Origin: Ohtaekwangia sp036786105
GTDB lineage: Bacteria > Bacteroidota > Bacteroidia > Cytophagales > Cyclobacteriaceae
DNA: 64,000 bases
Direction: 5' to 3'
Assembly: GCF_036786105.1 (NCBI RefSeq)
Contig: NZ_DAIQRQ010000001.1
Span: forward strand, 62,001 to 126,000
A model generated the notes under the pieces. The model saw nothing but the letters and a program-made list of their open reading frames with translations, was not told the DNA's origin and searched no databases. Position 1 is the first letter of the stretch. Each line of letters begins with the position of its first letter. Positions 52,365-62,187 of the stretch are shown here, piece by piece. The position numbers and the translations under genes were made by a program.

Positions 52365-54061
52365 CCTTTAAAAAAAATCTGCACTGGTTCCTATATCCCT
52401 TATTTCTTCTTAGCTGTGCAAGACAGACAGCTCCGACCGGAGGTCCTAAAGATACCATACCACCACACCTGATAAAGGCGATTCCTCCTAAAGGCCAGAC
52501 AAACTTTCGTGATAATAAACTTGAGCTCCTATTTGATGAGGCGATAGCAGTTAACAATCCCAAAGAACAAATTATCATCACACCCGACATTGATAAAGAA
52601 TATGATGCTACCGCCAAGAAAAACAGAGTTATTGTTTCACTTAAGAAGAAACTGAAGGACAGTACAACATACTCATTCAACTTTCGCGATGCTGTTCAAG
52701 ATATTACAGAGAAAAATTCTGCCGTGAACCTGAAAATTGCCGTTAGCACAGGCACCTATATCGACTCACTTGTTATTGCTGGTCGTGCGGTAGATCCGGT
52801 CACTAACAAGGAACTTAAAGACATCACAATTGCATTATATCAATCTGATACCTTCAACATCTTTAAACACAAACCAGTCTACTTCACCAAGAGTGATCAA
52901 AAAGGAAATTATACCTTAGAAAACCTTAAACCGGGGTATTATAAAATTTATGCCATAGATGACAAGAACAGAAATCTTGTAGCCGACAGTAAATCCGAAC
53001 TGTATGGATTCCTCTCCGATAGTATATACCTCACAAAGAACTTAAAAGGAACTTCAATCCCACTCATAAAACTTGATTCACGAACGCTGAAGCTCACCAA
53101 CTCCAGACCGTATAATACCTATTACAACATCAAACTATCCAAGAGCCTTACCCGATACAAGCTCACAGCACCTGGAGAAATAATCATTTCATCGTTTGGA
53201 GACGATCCTGCGAACATAAAAGTCTACAACACTTTCAATACAAAAGATAGTGTGGCAGTAAAGCTCCATGGATTAGACAGTATAGCAAATACTATCGACA
53301 CTACTCTCTATGTTAAATTTAGTGAACGTCAGGTTAAACCGGAAGCATTCAATTCCAAGTCCGACGGTTTTAGAGTGATAATCAACAAAGGCACAATACA
53401 TGGAAGAATACTCTTTAACAAGCCTCTCCTGGACATTCGTTACGACAGTATCCTGTACAGAGTAGATACATTAAACACCATCACATTTTCACGTGAAAAC
53501 TTCCAGTGGGACAGCCTTCATAATATTCTAACCATTCATAAGGCCTTTGACAAAAAGATATTCGTCAAACCTGAACAGAGTAAAGAGCAAAAAGCTCAAC
53601 AAGCAAAACCCAAAGCAACACCTGACATTAAAAGTCAAGCGAAAAAAAATATTAATAATGAGTTATACTTCGGCAAGGGGGCCTTCGTGAGTATAGAACT
53701 GGACAGCACCAAACAATCTAGCGAACAATTAAAGCCACTAGCACTTGAAGAAACGGGAATCATCTTCACCGAAATAAAAACCAACCAACCAAATTACATC
53801 GTCCAACTTCTAGACAAATCATTCAAGATCGTTCAGTCATCCAGCAATAATCAAAAACCCGCCTTCGAAGATCTTTCTCCTGGTGAATACCAGATACGAC
53901 TCATCATTGACATTAATAATGATGGCAAGTGGACACCCGGCAATTTTTACAAAAAAGAAGAGCCAGAACCTATACGCTTCTACAGAAATGAAAAAGGAAA
54001 TCCATTCATCAATTTAAAAGCAAATTGGGAGGTAGGTCCTCTGTTGATAACATATCCATAA
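52361..54061 (+). CDS. Ig-like domain (SbsA-type) lipoprotein
   Basis: A 566-residue Bacteroidota lipoprotein with a lipobox FLLSC (Cys 19) and the typical start TAPTGGPKDTIPPHL. An SbsA-type bacterial Ig domain follows (about 28-125; FDEAIAVNNPKEQIIITPDI, STTYSFNF...VQDITEKN), then a carboxypeptidase-regulatory/SdrD-like domain (about 135-220; DPVTNKELKDITIALYQ, YTLENLKPGYYKIYAIDDKNRN). A final beta domain has the acidic LIIDINNDGKWTPGNFYK repeat. It is likely anchored at the outer membrane. The + strand here has a marked C excess for a coding strand, as expected for a lagging-strand gene. It is third in the mnmG operon. Confidence 0.85.
   Translation: MTFKKNLHWFLYPLFLLSCARQTAPTGGPKDTIPPHLIKAIPPKGQTNFRDNKLELLFDEAIAVNNPKEQIIITPDIDKEYDATAKKNRVIVSLKKKLKDSTTYSFNFRDAVQDITEKNSAVNLKIAVSTGTYIDSLVIAGRAVDPVTNKELKDITIALYQSDTFNIFKHKPVYFTKSDQKGNYTLENLKPGYYKIYAIDDKNRNLVADSKSELYGFLSDSIYLTKNLKGTSIPLIKLDSRTLKLTNSRPYNTYYNIKLSKSLTRYKLTAPGEIIISSFGDDPANIKVYNTFNTKDSVAVKLHGLDSIANTIDTTLYVKFSERQVKPEAFNSKSDGFRVIINKGTIHGRILFNKPLLDIRYDSILYRVDTLNTITFSRENFQWDSLHNILTIHKAFDKKIFVKPEQSKEQKAQQAKPKATPDIKSQAKKNINNELYFGKGAFVSIELDSTKQSSEQLKPLALEETGIIFTEIKTNQPNYIVQLLDKSFKIVQSSSNNQKPAFEDLSPGEYQIRLIIDINNDGKWTPGNFYKKEEPEPIRFYRNEKGNPFINLKANWEVGPLLITYP
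53485..53500. repeat. parS-like CACGTG palindrome (12/16)
   Basis: ATTTTCACGTGAAAAC inside the Ig-like lipoprotein gene carries the same TTTTCACGTGAAAA core as the copies at 43819 and 52133. Confidence 0.3.
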
Positions 54062-54370
54062 CTTGTTAATACATGTTGAAAAACGATGACAAACTATTAA
54101 CAAAACGGTGACGTTACAGAGTTATAAACAGTCTTGTGGACATACCCATACTTACCAACACACACTAACATCAACTTCTATCCACACCTCCGTCATCCAC
54201 ACCTCTCAAGTATGTTTATAACTTCTTAACCATTTGATAAAGAGATTTTTAAAACGTAATTTAATTCTACATTCATTCAACAGAGAGGCGGGAACGAGAA
54301 TTATCCACATTTCGACATGACTAATTATAAATACTATATATATAATATAATACATATTAATAATACACGT
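54062..54370. other. Candidate chromosomal replication origin (oriC)
   Basis: A 255-bp non-coding gap plus the first 50 bp of the next gene. It contains the perfect DnaA box TTATCCACA (54301-54309) and two boxes with one mismatch on the same strand: CTATCCACA (54178-54186) and TCATCCACA (54093 + 100, i.e. 54193-54201). A weaker 7/9 box lies on the opposite strand (54135-54143). Immediately beyond the perfect box, 54317-54366 has 45 A/T in 50 bases, a likely duplex-unwinding element. mnmG and the parS cluster lie 4.5 kb to the left. Hand-counted bases on the + strand: 12 G against 36 C at 53041-53160, and 26 G against 23 C at 54601-54720. Confidence 0.6.
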
Positions 54371-56209
54371 GGAATTGCGCTCTTCCTAATCGTGCTTCTT
54401 CACGGGAGTTCTCTCTTTGCTCAAAACCAATCGGAAATACAACTTGCCAATGAATACCTGCTTCGCGGCGACAAAAAAAAAGCAGCCGAGCTCTATCGCG
54501 AGCTTTCCAAACAAGATGTGAACAACTCTTTTATTTATAACAACTACATCAATACGCTGCTCGATCTGGGCACATATGATGAAGCACAGAGTTATCTAAA
54601 AAAATTATCGAAAAGAGAGCCAGACAACATTCAGTATAAACTGGATATGGGCCTGATATATATGCGGTCGGGCGATTTGCAAAAAGCTGATCACTACTTC
54701 CGCGACCTTATTGCTGAAAATAAAATGAATGTGCAACGCATTAAAATGATGGCAGAATTTTTCTCATCGCGTTCACTCATCGACTACGGCATTCTTGCAT
54801 TAACGGAAAGCCGAAATTTTTTAAATAATCCGAATCTCTTTAGTCTTGATCTGGCCATGCTTTATCGCCTGAAAGGCAACCAGGATAAAATGGTGCAGGA
54901 ATACCTGAACTATGTAACGCAAACCTCTGCCAACATTCAATATGTGAAGAACGTGATGCAGGCTTTGCTCACAGAGCCGGAAGAGCTGGCAAGCCTCGAA
55001 AAACTTTTATACGATCGCGTACAGGAATTTCCAGATGTGGAAGTTTACTCCGATTTGTTGATATGGGTAACGATGCAGCAAAAAAATTTCTATGCGTCAT
55101 TTGTTCAGGCCCGCGCATACGACAAACGCTACAAGCACGATGGTGAAAAAAGCATGGAAGTGGCCCGTGTAGCACTAGACAATGAGGATTACGACAACGC
55201 AGCTAAAATTTATCGCTACATCATTCGCGAGTACAACAAGACCCCAAACTACCTGATGGCAACGTTGGGGCTTATCCGTACACGAGAGGCCCGACTCCGA
55301 AAAACCTATCCGGTAAGTACAGACTCGGTAAAAACGCTTGTAAGCGATTACAAGAAGTTTATAAAGCAATATCCTGATAACGCCAATGCGCTGGAAGCGG
55401 CCCGAAGCGAGGCTTCACTTTTTGCCAATTATCTCGACCAGAAAGATTCTGCCATTATTATTCTCAATAAGCTGATTGCAAACCCGCGCACATCAACGTA
55501 TTTGCGCTCCAAGGCGAAACTTGATCTTGGCGATATCTATCTTCTGAAAGGAGAACCATGGGAATCAACATTGTTGTATTCGCAGGTCGAAAAAACACAA
55601 AAAGAAAATCCCGTAGGGTATGAGGCAAAACTTAAAAATGCAAAGCTCTTTTACTATAAAGGCGATTTCAGACTTGCCCAGGAACACCTGGATATTTTGA
55701 AAGAGGCTACAACACGCGAGATTGCCAATGATGCACTTGATCTGAGCATGCGCATCAAAGAAAACATTGCGTTCGATTCCGTGGGCGAGGCGTTGAAGGA
55801 ATATGCTTCTGTAGAGCTTTTGTTGTATCAAAATAAAACTGATGAGGCCCTGCAACGGCTCGAAAAGTTAAAGCAAGGCTATTCATCTACTGGTAAGCCA
55901 CTCACGAACCAATCGATTTTAGATGATGTCTACTGGCTCGAAGCCAATATCCGCATGAAACGGGGAGAGTTTGAAAACTCGCTCGCCCTTCTTCAAAAAA
56001 TACAAACAGAGTTTCCCCAAGATATTCTGGCAGACGATGCGTTCTTTCTTCAGGGTGAAATTTATGAGCGCCAGCTCAGGAACAAGGAGAAAGCTATGGA
56101 AATCTATCGCGAGTTCCTGAATAAATACCCGGGCAGCGTGTATGCAGCTGAAGCACGAAAGCGATATCGCACTCTTCGGGGCGATTTTACAGAACAGCCG
56201 CAGCTTTAA
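54317..56209 (+). CDS. Secreted TPR-repeat protein
   Basis: A 630-residue exported protein: signal peptide about 18-36 (GIALFLIVLLHGSSLFAQ) after an odd Tyr/Ile/Asn-rich N-terminus encoded by the AT-rich stretch. No better start codon follows, so the ATG at 54317 is kept with caution. The rest is helical tetratricopeptide repeats: LANEYLLRGDKKKAAELYRELS (about 43-64), ALDNEDYDNAAKIYRYII, a repeat set at about 380-450, and AEARKRY at the end, typical of BamD/YbgF-like TPR (FQGEIYERQLRNKEKAMEIYREFLNKYPGS in outline). TPR proteins scaffold envelope complexes; the partner is unknown. Confidence 0.83.
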   Translation: MTNYKYYIYNIIHINNTRGIALFLIVLLHGSSLFAQNQSEIQLANEYLLRGDKKKAAELYRELSKQDVNNSFIYNNYINTLLDLGTYDEAQSYLKKLSKREPDNIQYKLDMGLIYMRSGDLQKADHYFRDLIAENKMNVQRIKMMAEFFSSRSLIDYGILALTESRNFLNNPNLFSLDLAMLYRLKGNQDKMVQEYLNYVTQTSANIQYVKNVMQALLTEPEELASLEKLLYDRVQEFPDVEVYSDLLIWVTMQQKNFYASFVQARAYDKRYKHDGEKSMEVARVALDNEDYDNAAKIYRYIIREYNKTPNYLMATLGLIRTREARLRKTYPVSTDSVKTLVSDYKKFIKQYPDNANALEAARSEASLFANYLDQKDSAIIILNKLIANPRTSTYLRSKAKLDLGDIYLLKGEPWESTLLYSQVEKTQKENPVGYEAKLKNAKLFYYKGDFRLAQEHLDILKEATTREIANDALDLSMRIKENIAFDSVGEALKEYASVELLLYQNKTDEALQRLEKLKQGYSSTGKPLTNQSILDDVYWLEANIRMKRGEFENSLALLQKIQTEFPQDILADDAFFLQGEIYERQLRNKEKAMEIYREFLNKYPGSVYAAEARKRYRTLRGDFTEQPQL

Positions 56210-56340
56210 ACAAAACCCTATCTTTTTGCAAAATGCGCTGATGTTAGCCGAATTAATAAAAGCTTAACAGTTTTCGTGCTGTCTTCCGGGTCAGGCAATT
56301 TTTCTTTGTACTGGGCCCCTCAACCTATTTACCAAAGTTT

Positions 56341-58212
56341 ATGAACTTGAAAAAAATTGTGCTGAGCTTGCGCATACGTGCGAAGCTATTGGTGGCATTT
56401 GGTTCTATTTTACTGATGTCGGTTGTGTTAATCGCGTTGTCGATCATTTCCATTAACAGGATTATTGCCTATAAAGACGTAAATGAACAGGTTGATATCC
56501 TTAAACTTCACCTCGAAAGCATTGATCTGGCTACAAAAGAATTTATTTACGAAGGCTATAAATCGAAAACATTCCTGGAAAACCAGCATGATGCCTCTAT
56601 CGATAAATTCAATAGCAGCATACACGACTCAAAGGCCATTATCGAGTCCATCAGCGGTTCGAAGTTGATGGAAGGAGAGAACACACTGCAGCTTACGCGA
56701 ATGCTGACTGCATCGCTCGATAGTATTCAAACAGAATTTTCGGCACTTGTAGCATTGTTAAAAGCACGGGGCTTTAAAGATTTTGGCCTGGAGGGCTCTT
56801 TGCGAAAAGCTATCCATATAGTGGAAAACTCATCGTATCCGTTCAACAAAGTGGCGATGTTAACCCTGCGAAGACATGAAAAGGATTTCTTCCTGAGAAG
56901 GGACCTCAAGTATCAAAAGGAATTTAATGCCCGTCTTGATGAGTTTGTAACAGAACTTCAGCTTCAGCGAGCTCCCGCAGATCTTTTAAAAAATATCGAT
57001 GAGTATAAGGCGCAGTTTAACAGTGTTGTAGAAATTGAATCGAAAATAGGATTAACACAGCAAGAGGGAATTAAAGGAAAGATTCTCCAGAATTTTGCGC
57101 GTGTTAAACCCCAGATTGAAATATTTCGCACGGCTGTTAAAGAAAAAAACGGCCTACAGATTCTTAGAACGCAGATTACTTTGTTTATAGTCTTCTTTGG
57201 CCAGATCATTACCGGGTTAGTACTGGCTATTGTCTACGCCAACCTTCTCACAAAATCGATAAAGGAAATACGAACAGCCATGCAGGCACTGGCAAATGGA
57301 TTTTTCCCGAAGAAACTTGCCGTTCGCACCTCGGAGGAAATTGGTCAAACCAAGGAAGCTTTCAACCAATTTATAGACCGGCTTAAAATAGCCACCGATT
57401 TTGCAGAACGGATGGGTACAGGCGATCTGACGGCTGTCTATGACAAACGCTTCAGCAATGATGTGCTTGCACAATCTATTATTAGCATGCAGCGAAAATT
57501 AAAGGAAGCAGATGATCGGCAATATCGCATTAACTGGATAAACCAGGGCTCGGCACAATTCAACGACATTCTTAAAAACGAATCCGAAGCCGTAGAAGTG
57601 CTTGGCGACAAAATTTTAAAACACTTGGTAGCATACGTAGGTGCAAACCAAGGTGCGCTCTACATTGCACAGGAAGACCAGGGTGAAAATTACCTGGAAC
57701 GCATTGCCACCTACGCGTATGGAAAGAAAAAATTTGAAATGCACCGCATCGGAATCCGCGAAGGTCTCATGGGTCAATGTGTCATGGAGCAATCCACAAT
57801 ACATCTCAAAGAGTTGCCACGCGATTATATAAAAATCACTTCAGGTCTAGGAGAAGCCACACCGCGTTCTGTAGTAATGGTTCCGTTAAAAGTTCGTGAC
57901 GAAATAATGGGTGTCATCGAGATGGCGTCATTCGAAAACTTCGAACAATATAAAATTGAATTCATAGAAAAAACGGCTGAGCACATTGCGGCTATACTTT
58001 TTAACAAACAAGCTGTGCTGATAACCGAAAAGATGTTAATGGAATCGCGTGAGCAGGCCAACACCCTTCGACAGCAGGAAGAAGAAATGCGCCAAAATGC
58101 AGAGGAGCTCCAGGCAACGCATGAAGCCATGGAGCGCCAACGCCAGGAGCTGCAGGATGAGATAAAGCATCTGCGACAGCAGCTTGCAAAAATGGAAAGC
58201 GAATACGCCTGA
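56341..58212 (+). CDS. Membrane sensor with HBM-like, HAMP and GAF domains, no output domain
   Basis: A 623-residue protein. TM1 is about 17-38. A long helical extracytoplasmic domain (about 40-278) contains LRRHEKDFFLRRD (about 176-188), the hallmark of helical bimodular (HBM) sensors. TM2 is about 279-302, then a HAMP linker (about 300-355) and a GAF domain (about 415-565; ILKHLVAYVGANQGALYIAQED, GIREGLMGQCVMEQSTIHL, VVMVPLKVRDEIMGVIEMASF). A coiled coil closes it (about 570-620). No His-kinase, cyclase, phosphatase or MCP signalling domain follows. It must act through a partner or be the sensory half of a split system. Confidence 0.82.
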   Translation: MNLKKIVLSLRIRAKLLVAFGSILLMSVVLIALSIISINRIIAYKDVNEQVDILKLHLESIDLATKEFIYEGYKSKTFLENQHDASIDKFNSSIHDSKAIIESISGSKLMEGENTLQLTRMLTASLDSIQTEFSALVALLKARGFKDFGLEGSLRKAIHIVENSSYPFNKVAMLTLRRHEKDFFLRRDLKYQKEFNARLDEFVTELQLQRAPADLLKNIDEYKAQFNSVVEIESKIGLTQQEGIKGKILQNFARVKPQIEIFRTAVKEKNGLQILRTQITLFIVFFGQIITGLVLAIVYANLLTKSIKEIRTAMQALANGFFPKKLAVRTSEEIGQTKEAFNQFIDRLKIATDFAERMGTGDLTAVYDKRFSNDVLAQSIISMQRKLKEADDRQYRINWINQGSAQFNDILKNESEAVEVLGDKILKHLVAYVGANQGALYIAQEDQGENYLERIATYAYGKKKFEMHRIGIREGLMGQCVMEQSTIHLKELPRDYIKITSGLGEATPRSVVMVPLKVRDEIMGVIEMASFENFEQYKIEFIEKTAEHIAAILFNKQAVLITEKMLMESREQANTLRQQEEEMRQNAEELQATHEAMERQRQELQDEIKHLRQQLAKMESEYA

Positions 58213-58219
58213 TAAAAAT

Positions 58220-61200
58220 TTATCGGGCCAAGACTATTTTCTGCGCCGCAGACCTGATACCGTTGCTTGCTTTTACGATGTACACACCATTTGGGAAGTT
58301 ATTGCTGAAAGGAACTTCAGCACTTCCGGTCTCATCAGCCAGAATATTTTTCGATGTTAACTGGTATCCCGACATATCGATGATCGTTACCTGAACAGCG
58401 GCTTGCTCGCCGAATGATCGGAGCAATACAGAAAAATCGTTTTCCTGCACAGGATTCGATGATAAGAATAGTTCAGGCTCCGAAAAGGCGCCATCAATTT
58501 CTACCGTTACAGGTTTATACGTTTTCGAAATTCCGTCCCAGTCGGTCTGGCGGAGTCGGTAATATGAAAGGCCGTTGTACGGATTGTTATCCCATGCTAT
58601 GTATGTGTGCTCTGTAGTTGTTGTTCCGTTGCCTGGCATTTTTATAATGCCTTGAAAAATTTCTCCGTTTTTAGAATTTTCGATGGTGAAGTAATCATTT
58701 TCGCTTTCAGTAGTTGTAGTCCATACAAGTTTTATGCGGCCACCAATTGCATACGCCTTGAAACTTTTCAAATTAACAGGAAGCGGGTTGGCAGGATCTT
58801 CTGATCCCAATGTAAAAGGACTGAACGCAGTGATCAGATCGCTGGTAACTGAACCAGCACTCTGTGTACCGGTAATCGAATTTCCGCTGTGATTTACCCA
58901 GCGCGATCCGTCCCACCGAATTACCCGCAAATCGGCCCGCCCGGGACTTCCGGCATTGGCAGAAACTCCACTTTTGGCGTTCCAAGTAAGCGTTACAGTG
59001 GCATCGGTTATTCCGGATCGGCTCAATATCCAATACTCTTCGTTGCTGATGGTTTGAAGCGTTCCATCTTGCGTAGAGCCGTATGTACCTTCGGCACTCA
59101 CCGGAAAATATTCAGCCGTAAATGTTGTTAGCGGAGTATTCGATGCCGTTATGGAAAGCGGGCGAAGTACTCCGTCTTTTCCTACCGGGAAAGTAAAGCT
59201 TGAAATTGAATTGGTTTGTTTTCCCGCCGGGCCGGAAATGTGAGAAGCATCATTGGCACCACTATGCGAGCCGGAAGTACCGAAAATAATATGACCTGAA
59301 CTTGTTGTGTTAACGATACCACTTGTGAACGTCATAAGGTTATCTACTACGACATTCTGCGATACCGTTTTTGCCGAACCACCATCGATCACGAGATTGT
59401 AAACGTTGTACGTATCATCGCCCGATAATTCCTGTGCGCCTGTTCCGTTAAAAGTCAGTGTTCCTGTGCCCGGCACAAACGTATTGTTTTGTGTAAAATT
59501 ACCAATGAGCGTTATGGCCTGACTGCCGGATACAGTGAGCGTTCCGTTCACCACAATACCGTAAGGAGATATACCATCGGAGCATTGATCAATGCTAGCG
59601 CCGCCCGTTAGTGTTACTGAAGCATCTTCAATGATTACTAATTCCTTAACCGTAACGGCCGAAGAAATTACCGGTTGAAACGTTGTATTCCTGATTTTAA
59701 TCCGGTCGCGCACACCGCAGGAAGGTATAACCGACCCTGACCAATTGCTTGCCGTAAACCAATCTGTTTCATTTCCTGAAGTTCCGCCCAACCAGGTGAT
59801 CAACACTTCACTGGCACCTATATCTGGAATGTTCAATCGTTGTGCACCATCAATATCTTCTGTAACTACAGAAGCACCCTGATCAACAATGTTATTATCA
59901 ACAACAGCAGAACCATCTTCTGGTATGCGAAGATCACCTTCGCTGATGGAAACAAACTTTCCATTGGGGGCAGAGGCTACAGTACCCAGGTCAGAGAATT
60001 TGGAATTGGCGTCAGCTTGCGTTTGCCAGTTTGCAAAATCATAGCTGGTCGAAGCTATTAATCCGGTTGTTGTGGTATTTCCCGAATACAACAAATTATA
60101 GTCTGACGAAGTCAGGGTGAAATTGCCAGAACTATTTGTTCCGATCGCGTAATGACTTCCGCCACCGGTTCGATTGTTAAAGAAGATGTTTGTGCTAAGA
60201 TTTACCGGTGTTGTTGATTTGCGATAGAGACCGAATGTGTTATCAGAATTTCCACCGCTGCCTGTTCCTGTAATCACGATTGAGTTGGCCAGAACAGAAA
60301 GTGTTGAACTATTCGTTGCGTTATTATAAATTCCATAAATCGCCACGTCATTAGACACACCATTGCCCAGAGTGATCATATTATTTATGACACCGATATT
60401 TGTTGTAGAGCTTCCCACAGAAATTCCAGCTATCGTAGTGTGATCGGAAGTGCTCGTCAGGTTACCAATCGTGTTGCGCTGAATCGTTGCTACATCAGCA
60501 CCTGCGCTGATGCCATTGAGTGTATGTTCAACTGTGGTAGCACCAGCCACCGATAAGTAACCGATCTTGTTTTTATCTACGATGCTGGCATTATTGCTCG
60601 GGTTAACATTTATACCATTGATCTCATAAAATGTAGGACAGGTAGTGCATGCATTGAGCGTTACTGTGTTGGCAAGGCTGTTATCGGTTAACGAACCAAT
60701 CTCATTTTTAGTAATGTTGGCTTTTACGCCAGACGTTCCGCAATTGATGCCGGAAAATATATTCTGAACGGTAGTAGGTTTACTGGTTACGGAATTTTTT
60801 ACAATTACATTTTTCAGAACTGTTGAATATGTACTGCTGGATACGTCAATATTTATGCCTCTGAATAAAGCTGAGGTTGATGGCGTAGACGCTGAACTTA
60901 AAACCGAAAAATTCTGAATTGTATTTCTGCTAATGCTTACACTCTGCGTTCCGGCCGCCATGATTCCTGAAACAGTGCCCCCAACATTTGCATCCGTCAC
61001 CGTTATACTTCCTGTGCCATCGGATTTTGAACCGATAAAGTTATCCTCAATTGTGCAGCTGCAGTTGTTGGCATAAATGCCAGCCAGTAAAATATCGGCA
61101 GAAGAGGAAGTGTTTGAAGTTGAAATGTTTGCAATGGTATTTCCTGTCACTTCGGCTGTAACGGTACCTGCACTCGGTTCTATCCAAAGAAGACGCGTAC

Positions 61201-62155
61201 GAAAATAATTTGATGAATTTGTGGAAGTCCATGCAGCACTGCTTACTGCAGCTAAAGGACTATCGCCACCAATGTAGTTATTGTTGATGTAGAATGTTCC
61301 TGCACTGGTAACGTGTATACCGTATATGTCTCTGTTTGATGTACTGCTAATGGCGGTGGTTTGATAGATGGAATTATTTTCGATAGTCCAATTGTCATTA
61401 TTTGTGCTCAATAAAATTCCACGACCAGAGCCAGTACCCGATGTATTAAAGAAATTATAGATATGGTTATAGCGAATAATGTTATTTTGATTGGGAATAG
61501 CCAATGATGAACCGGAAGAAAAAAGTCCGTTTGCAGGGCGATTATTGGAGTTTTTAATATCACAGTATTCAATTACAATGTTATTATTTCCGGTAATTCC
61601 ACCCCCGCCGAAGTACACTACTCCACGGTTTACATTGTAATCACTTCCTTCAATAATAATAGAGCGGAGGGAGTTGTCGATAGCGCCACCGGTAAAACTG
61701 AATACGATCCCTTCACCCGCCGGGGTAGCATTTACGTACGTATTTGAAAACGTGAGATAGCGATTGGTATAATCGAAAGTGCTGTTGGAAGGATCACGGC
61801 CGTCAATAATAACGCGGTCCGCACCTGTAAAGCGGATTAACGCAGAACCGCCTCCGATAGCACCCGTGATGGTTCGCATAACATTCGTGCTCGGACGAAT
61901 CGTCATCAGAAACGGACCGCCAAATTCAGTACGTTGATTTAGACTAATAGTGCCTGGCTCCGTGATGTCAGATACAATACTGACGATCAGGTTTCCATTA
62001 AGCCCTTGTGTATTAATGGCATTGAAAAGCCCACTACTGCTGGTAAGATCAGGGTAGGTGCCGGAAGTACCCACAGTAACTGTACCGGACAACTGAGCAA
62101 AAAGAGTAGTTGATGTCGCACAAAGCAAGCAAATAAAGATATAAAACCGTTTCAT
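58220..62155 (-). CDS. T9SS-exported beta-helix protein with type A sorting domain
   Basis: A 1311-residue protein from the ATG at 62155 (signal peptide MKRFYIFICLLCATSTTLFAQ; the longer frame lacks support). The N-terminal two thirds form a right-handed parallel beta-helix (pectate-lyase-like), rich in N, S, T and G, with many VIIDGRD, NNIVIEYCDIKN, NNSIYQTT-type turns. A second beta part follows near 790-1010 (GGTSGNETDWFTASNWSG). An FN3-like module (about 1180-1240) precedes the type A C-terminal sorting domain (about 1240-1311; VTIIDMSGYQLTSKNI...PNGVYIVKA...QKIVLAR). It is a surface or secreted protein, perhaps an adhesin or polysaccharide-binding factor. It has a -7 element at 62180. 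Confidence 0.9.
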   Translation of the reverse strand: MKRFYIFICLLCATSTTLFAQLSGTVTVGTSGTYPDLTSSSGLFNAINTQGLNGNLIVSIVSDITEPGTISLNQRTEFGGPFLMTIRPSTNVMRTITGAIGGGSALIRFTGADRVIIDGRDPSNSTFDYTNRYLTFSNTYVNATPAGEGIVFSFTGGAIDNSLRSIIIEGSDYNVNRGVVYFGGGGITGNNNIVIEYCDIKNSNNRPANGLFSSGSSLAIPNQNNIIRYNHIYNFFNTSGTGSGRGILLSTNNDNWTIENNSIYQTTAISSTSNRDIYGIHVTSAGTFYINNNYIGGDSPLAAVSSAAWTSTNSSNYFRTRLLWIEPSAGTVTAEVTGNTIANISTSNTSSSADILLAGIYANNCSCTIEDNFIGSKSDGTGSITVTDANVGGTVSGIMAAGTQSVSISRNTIQNFSVLSSASTPSTSALFRGINIDVSSSTYSTVLKNVIVKNSVTSKPTTVQNIFSGINCGTSGVKANITKNEIGSLTDNSLANTVTLNACTTCPTFYEINGINVNPSNNASIVDKNKIGYLSVAGATTVEHTLNGISAGADVATIQRNTIGNLTSTSDHTTIAGISVGSSTTNIGVINNMITLGNGVSNDVAIYGIYNNATNSSTLSVLANSIVITGTGSGGNSDNTFGLYRKSTTPVNLSTNIFFNNRTGGGSHYAIGTNSSGNFTLTSSDYNLLYSGNTTTTGLIASTSYDFANWQTQADANSKFSDLGTVASAPNGKFVSISEGDLRIPEDGSAVVDNNIVDQGASVVTEDIDGAQRLNIPDIGASEVLITWLGGTSGNETDWFTASNWSGSVIPSCGVRDRIKIRNTTFQPVISSAVTVKELVIIEDASVTLTGGASIDQCSDGISPYGIVVNGTLTVSGSQAITLIGNFTQNNTFVPGTGTLTFNGTGAQELSGDDTYNVYNLVIDGGSAKTVSQNVVVDNLMTFTSGIVNTTSSGHIIFGTSGSHSGANDASHISGPAGKQTNSISSFTFPVGKDGVLRPLSITASNTPLTTFTAEYFPVSAEGTYGSTQDGTLQTISNEEYWILSRSGITDATVTLTWNAKSGVSANAGSPGRADLRVIRWDGSRWVNHSGNSITGTQSAGSVTSDLITAFSPFTLGSEDPANPLPVNLKSFKAYAIGGRIKLVWTTTTESENDYFTIENSKNGEIFQGIIKMPGNGTTTTEHTYIAWDNNPYNGLSYYRLRQTDWDGISKTYKPVTVEIDGAFSEPELFLSSNPVQENDFSVLLRSFGEQAAVQVTIIDMSGYQLTSKNILADETGSAEVPFSNNFPNGVYIVKASNGIRSAAQKIVLAR

Positions 62156-62179
62156 AAGACAGTCGAGATTTACCCATTC

Positions 62180-62187
62180 AAATATAC
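62180..62187 (-). promoter_or_regulatory. -7 promoter element of the T9SS cargo gene
   Basis: On the minus strand TATATTTG matches TAnnTTTG exactly, 24 nt before the ATG at 62155. A GTTG lies 17 nt upstream of it as a poor -33. In the rest of the gap to 62480 I see no gene or strong repeat. Confidence 0.5.

Noticed and set aside
54366..54371. CACGTG inside the TPR gene as another parS-like site
   Set aside because: The flanks (AATACAC / GTGGAAT) do not match the TTT/AAA arms; it is a chance hexamer.
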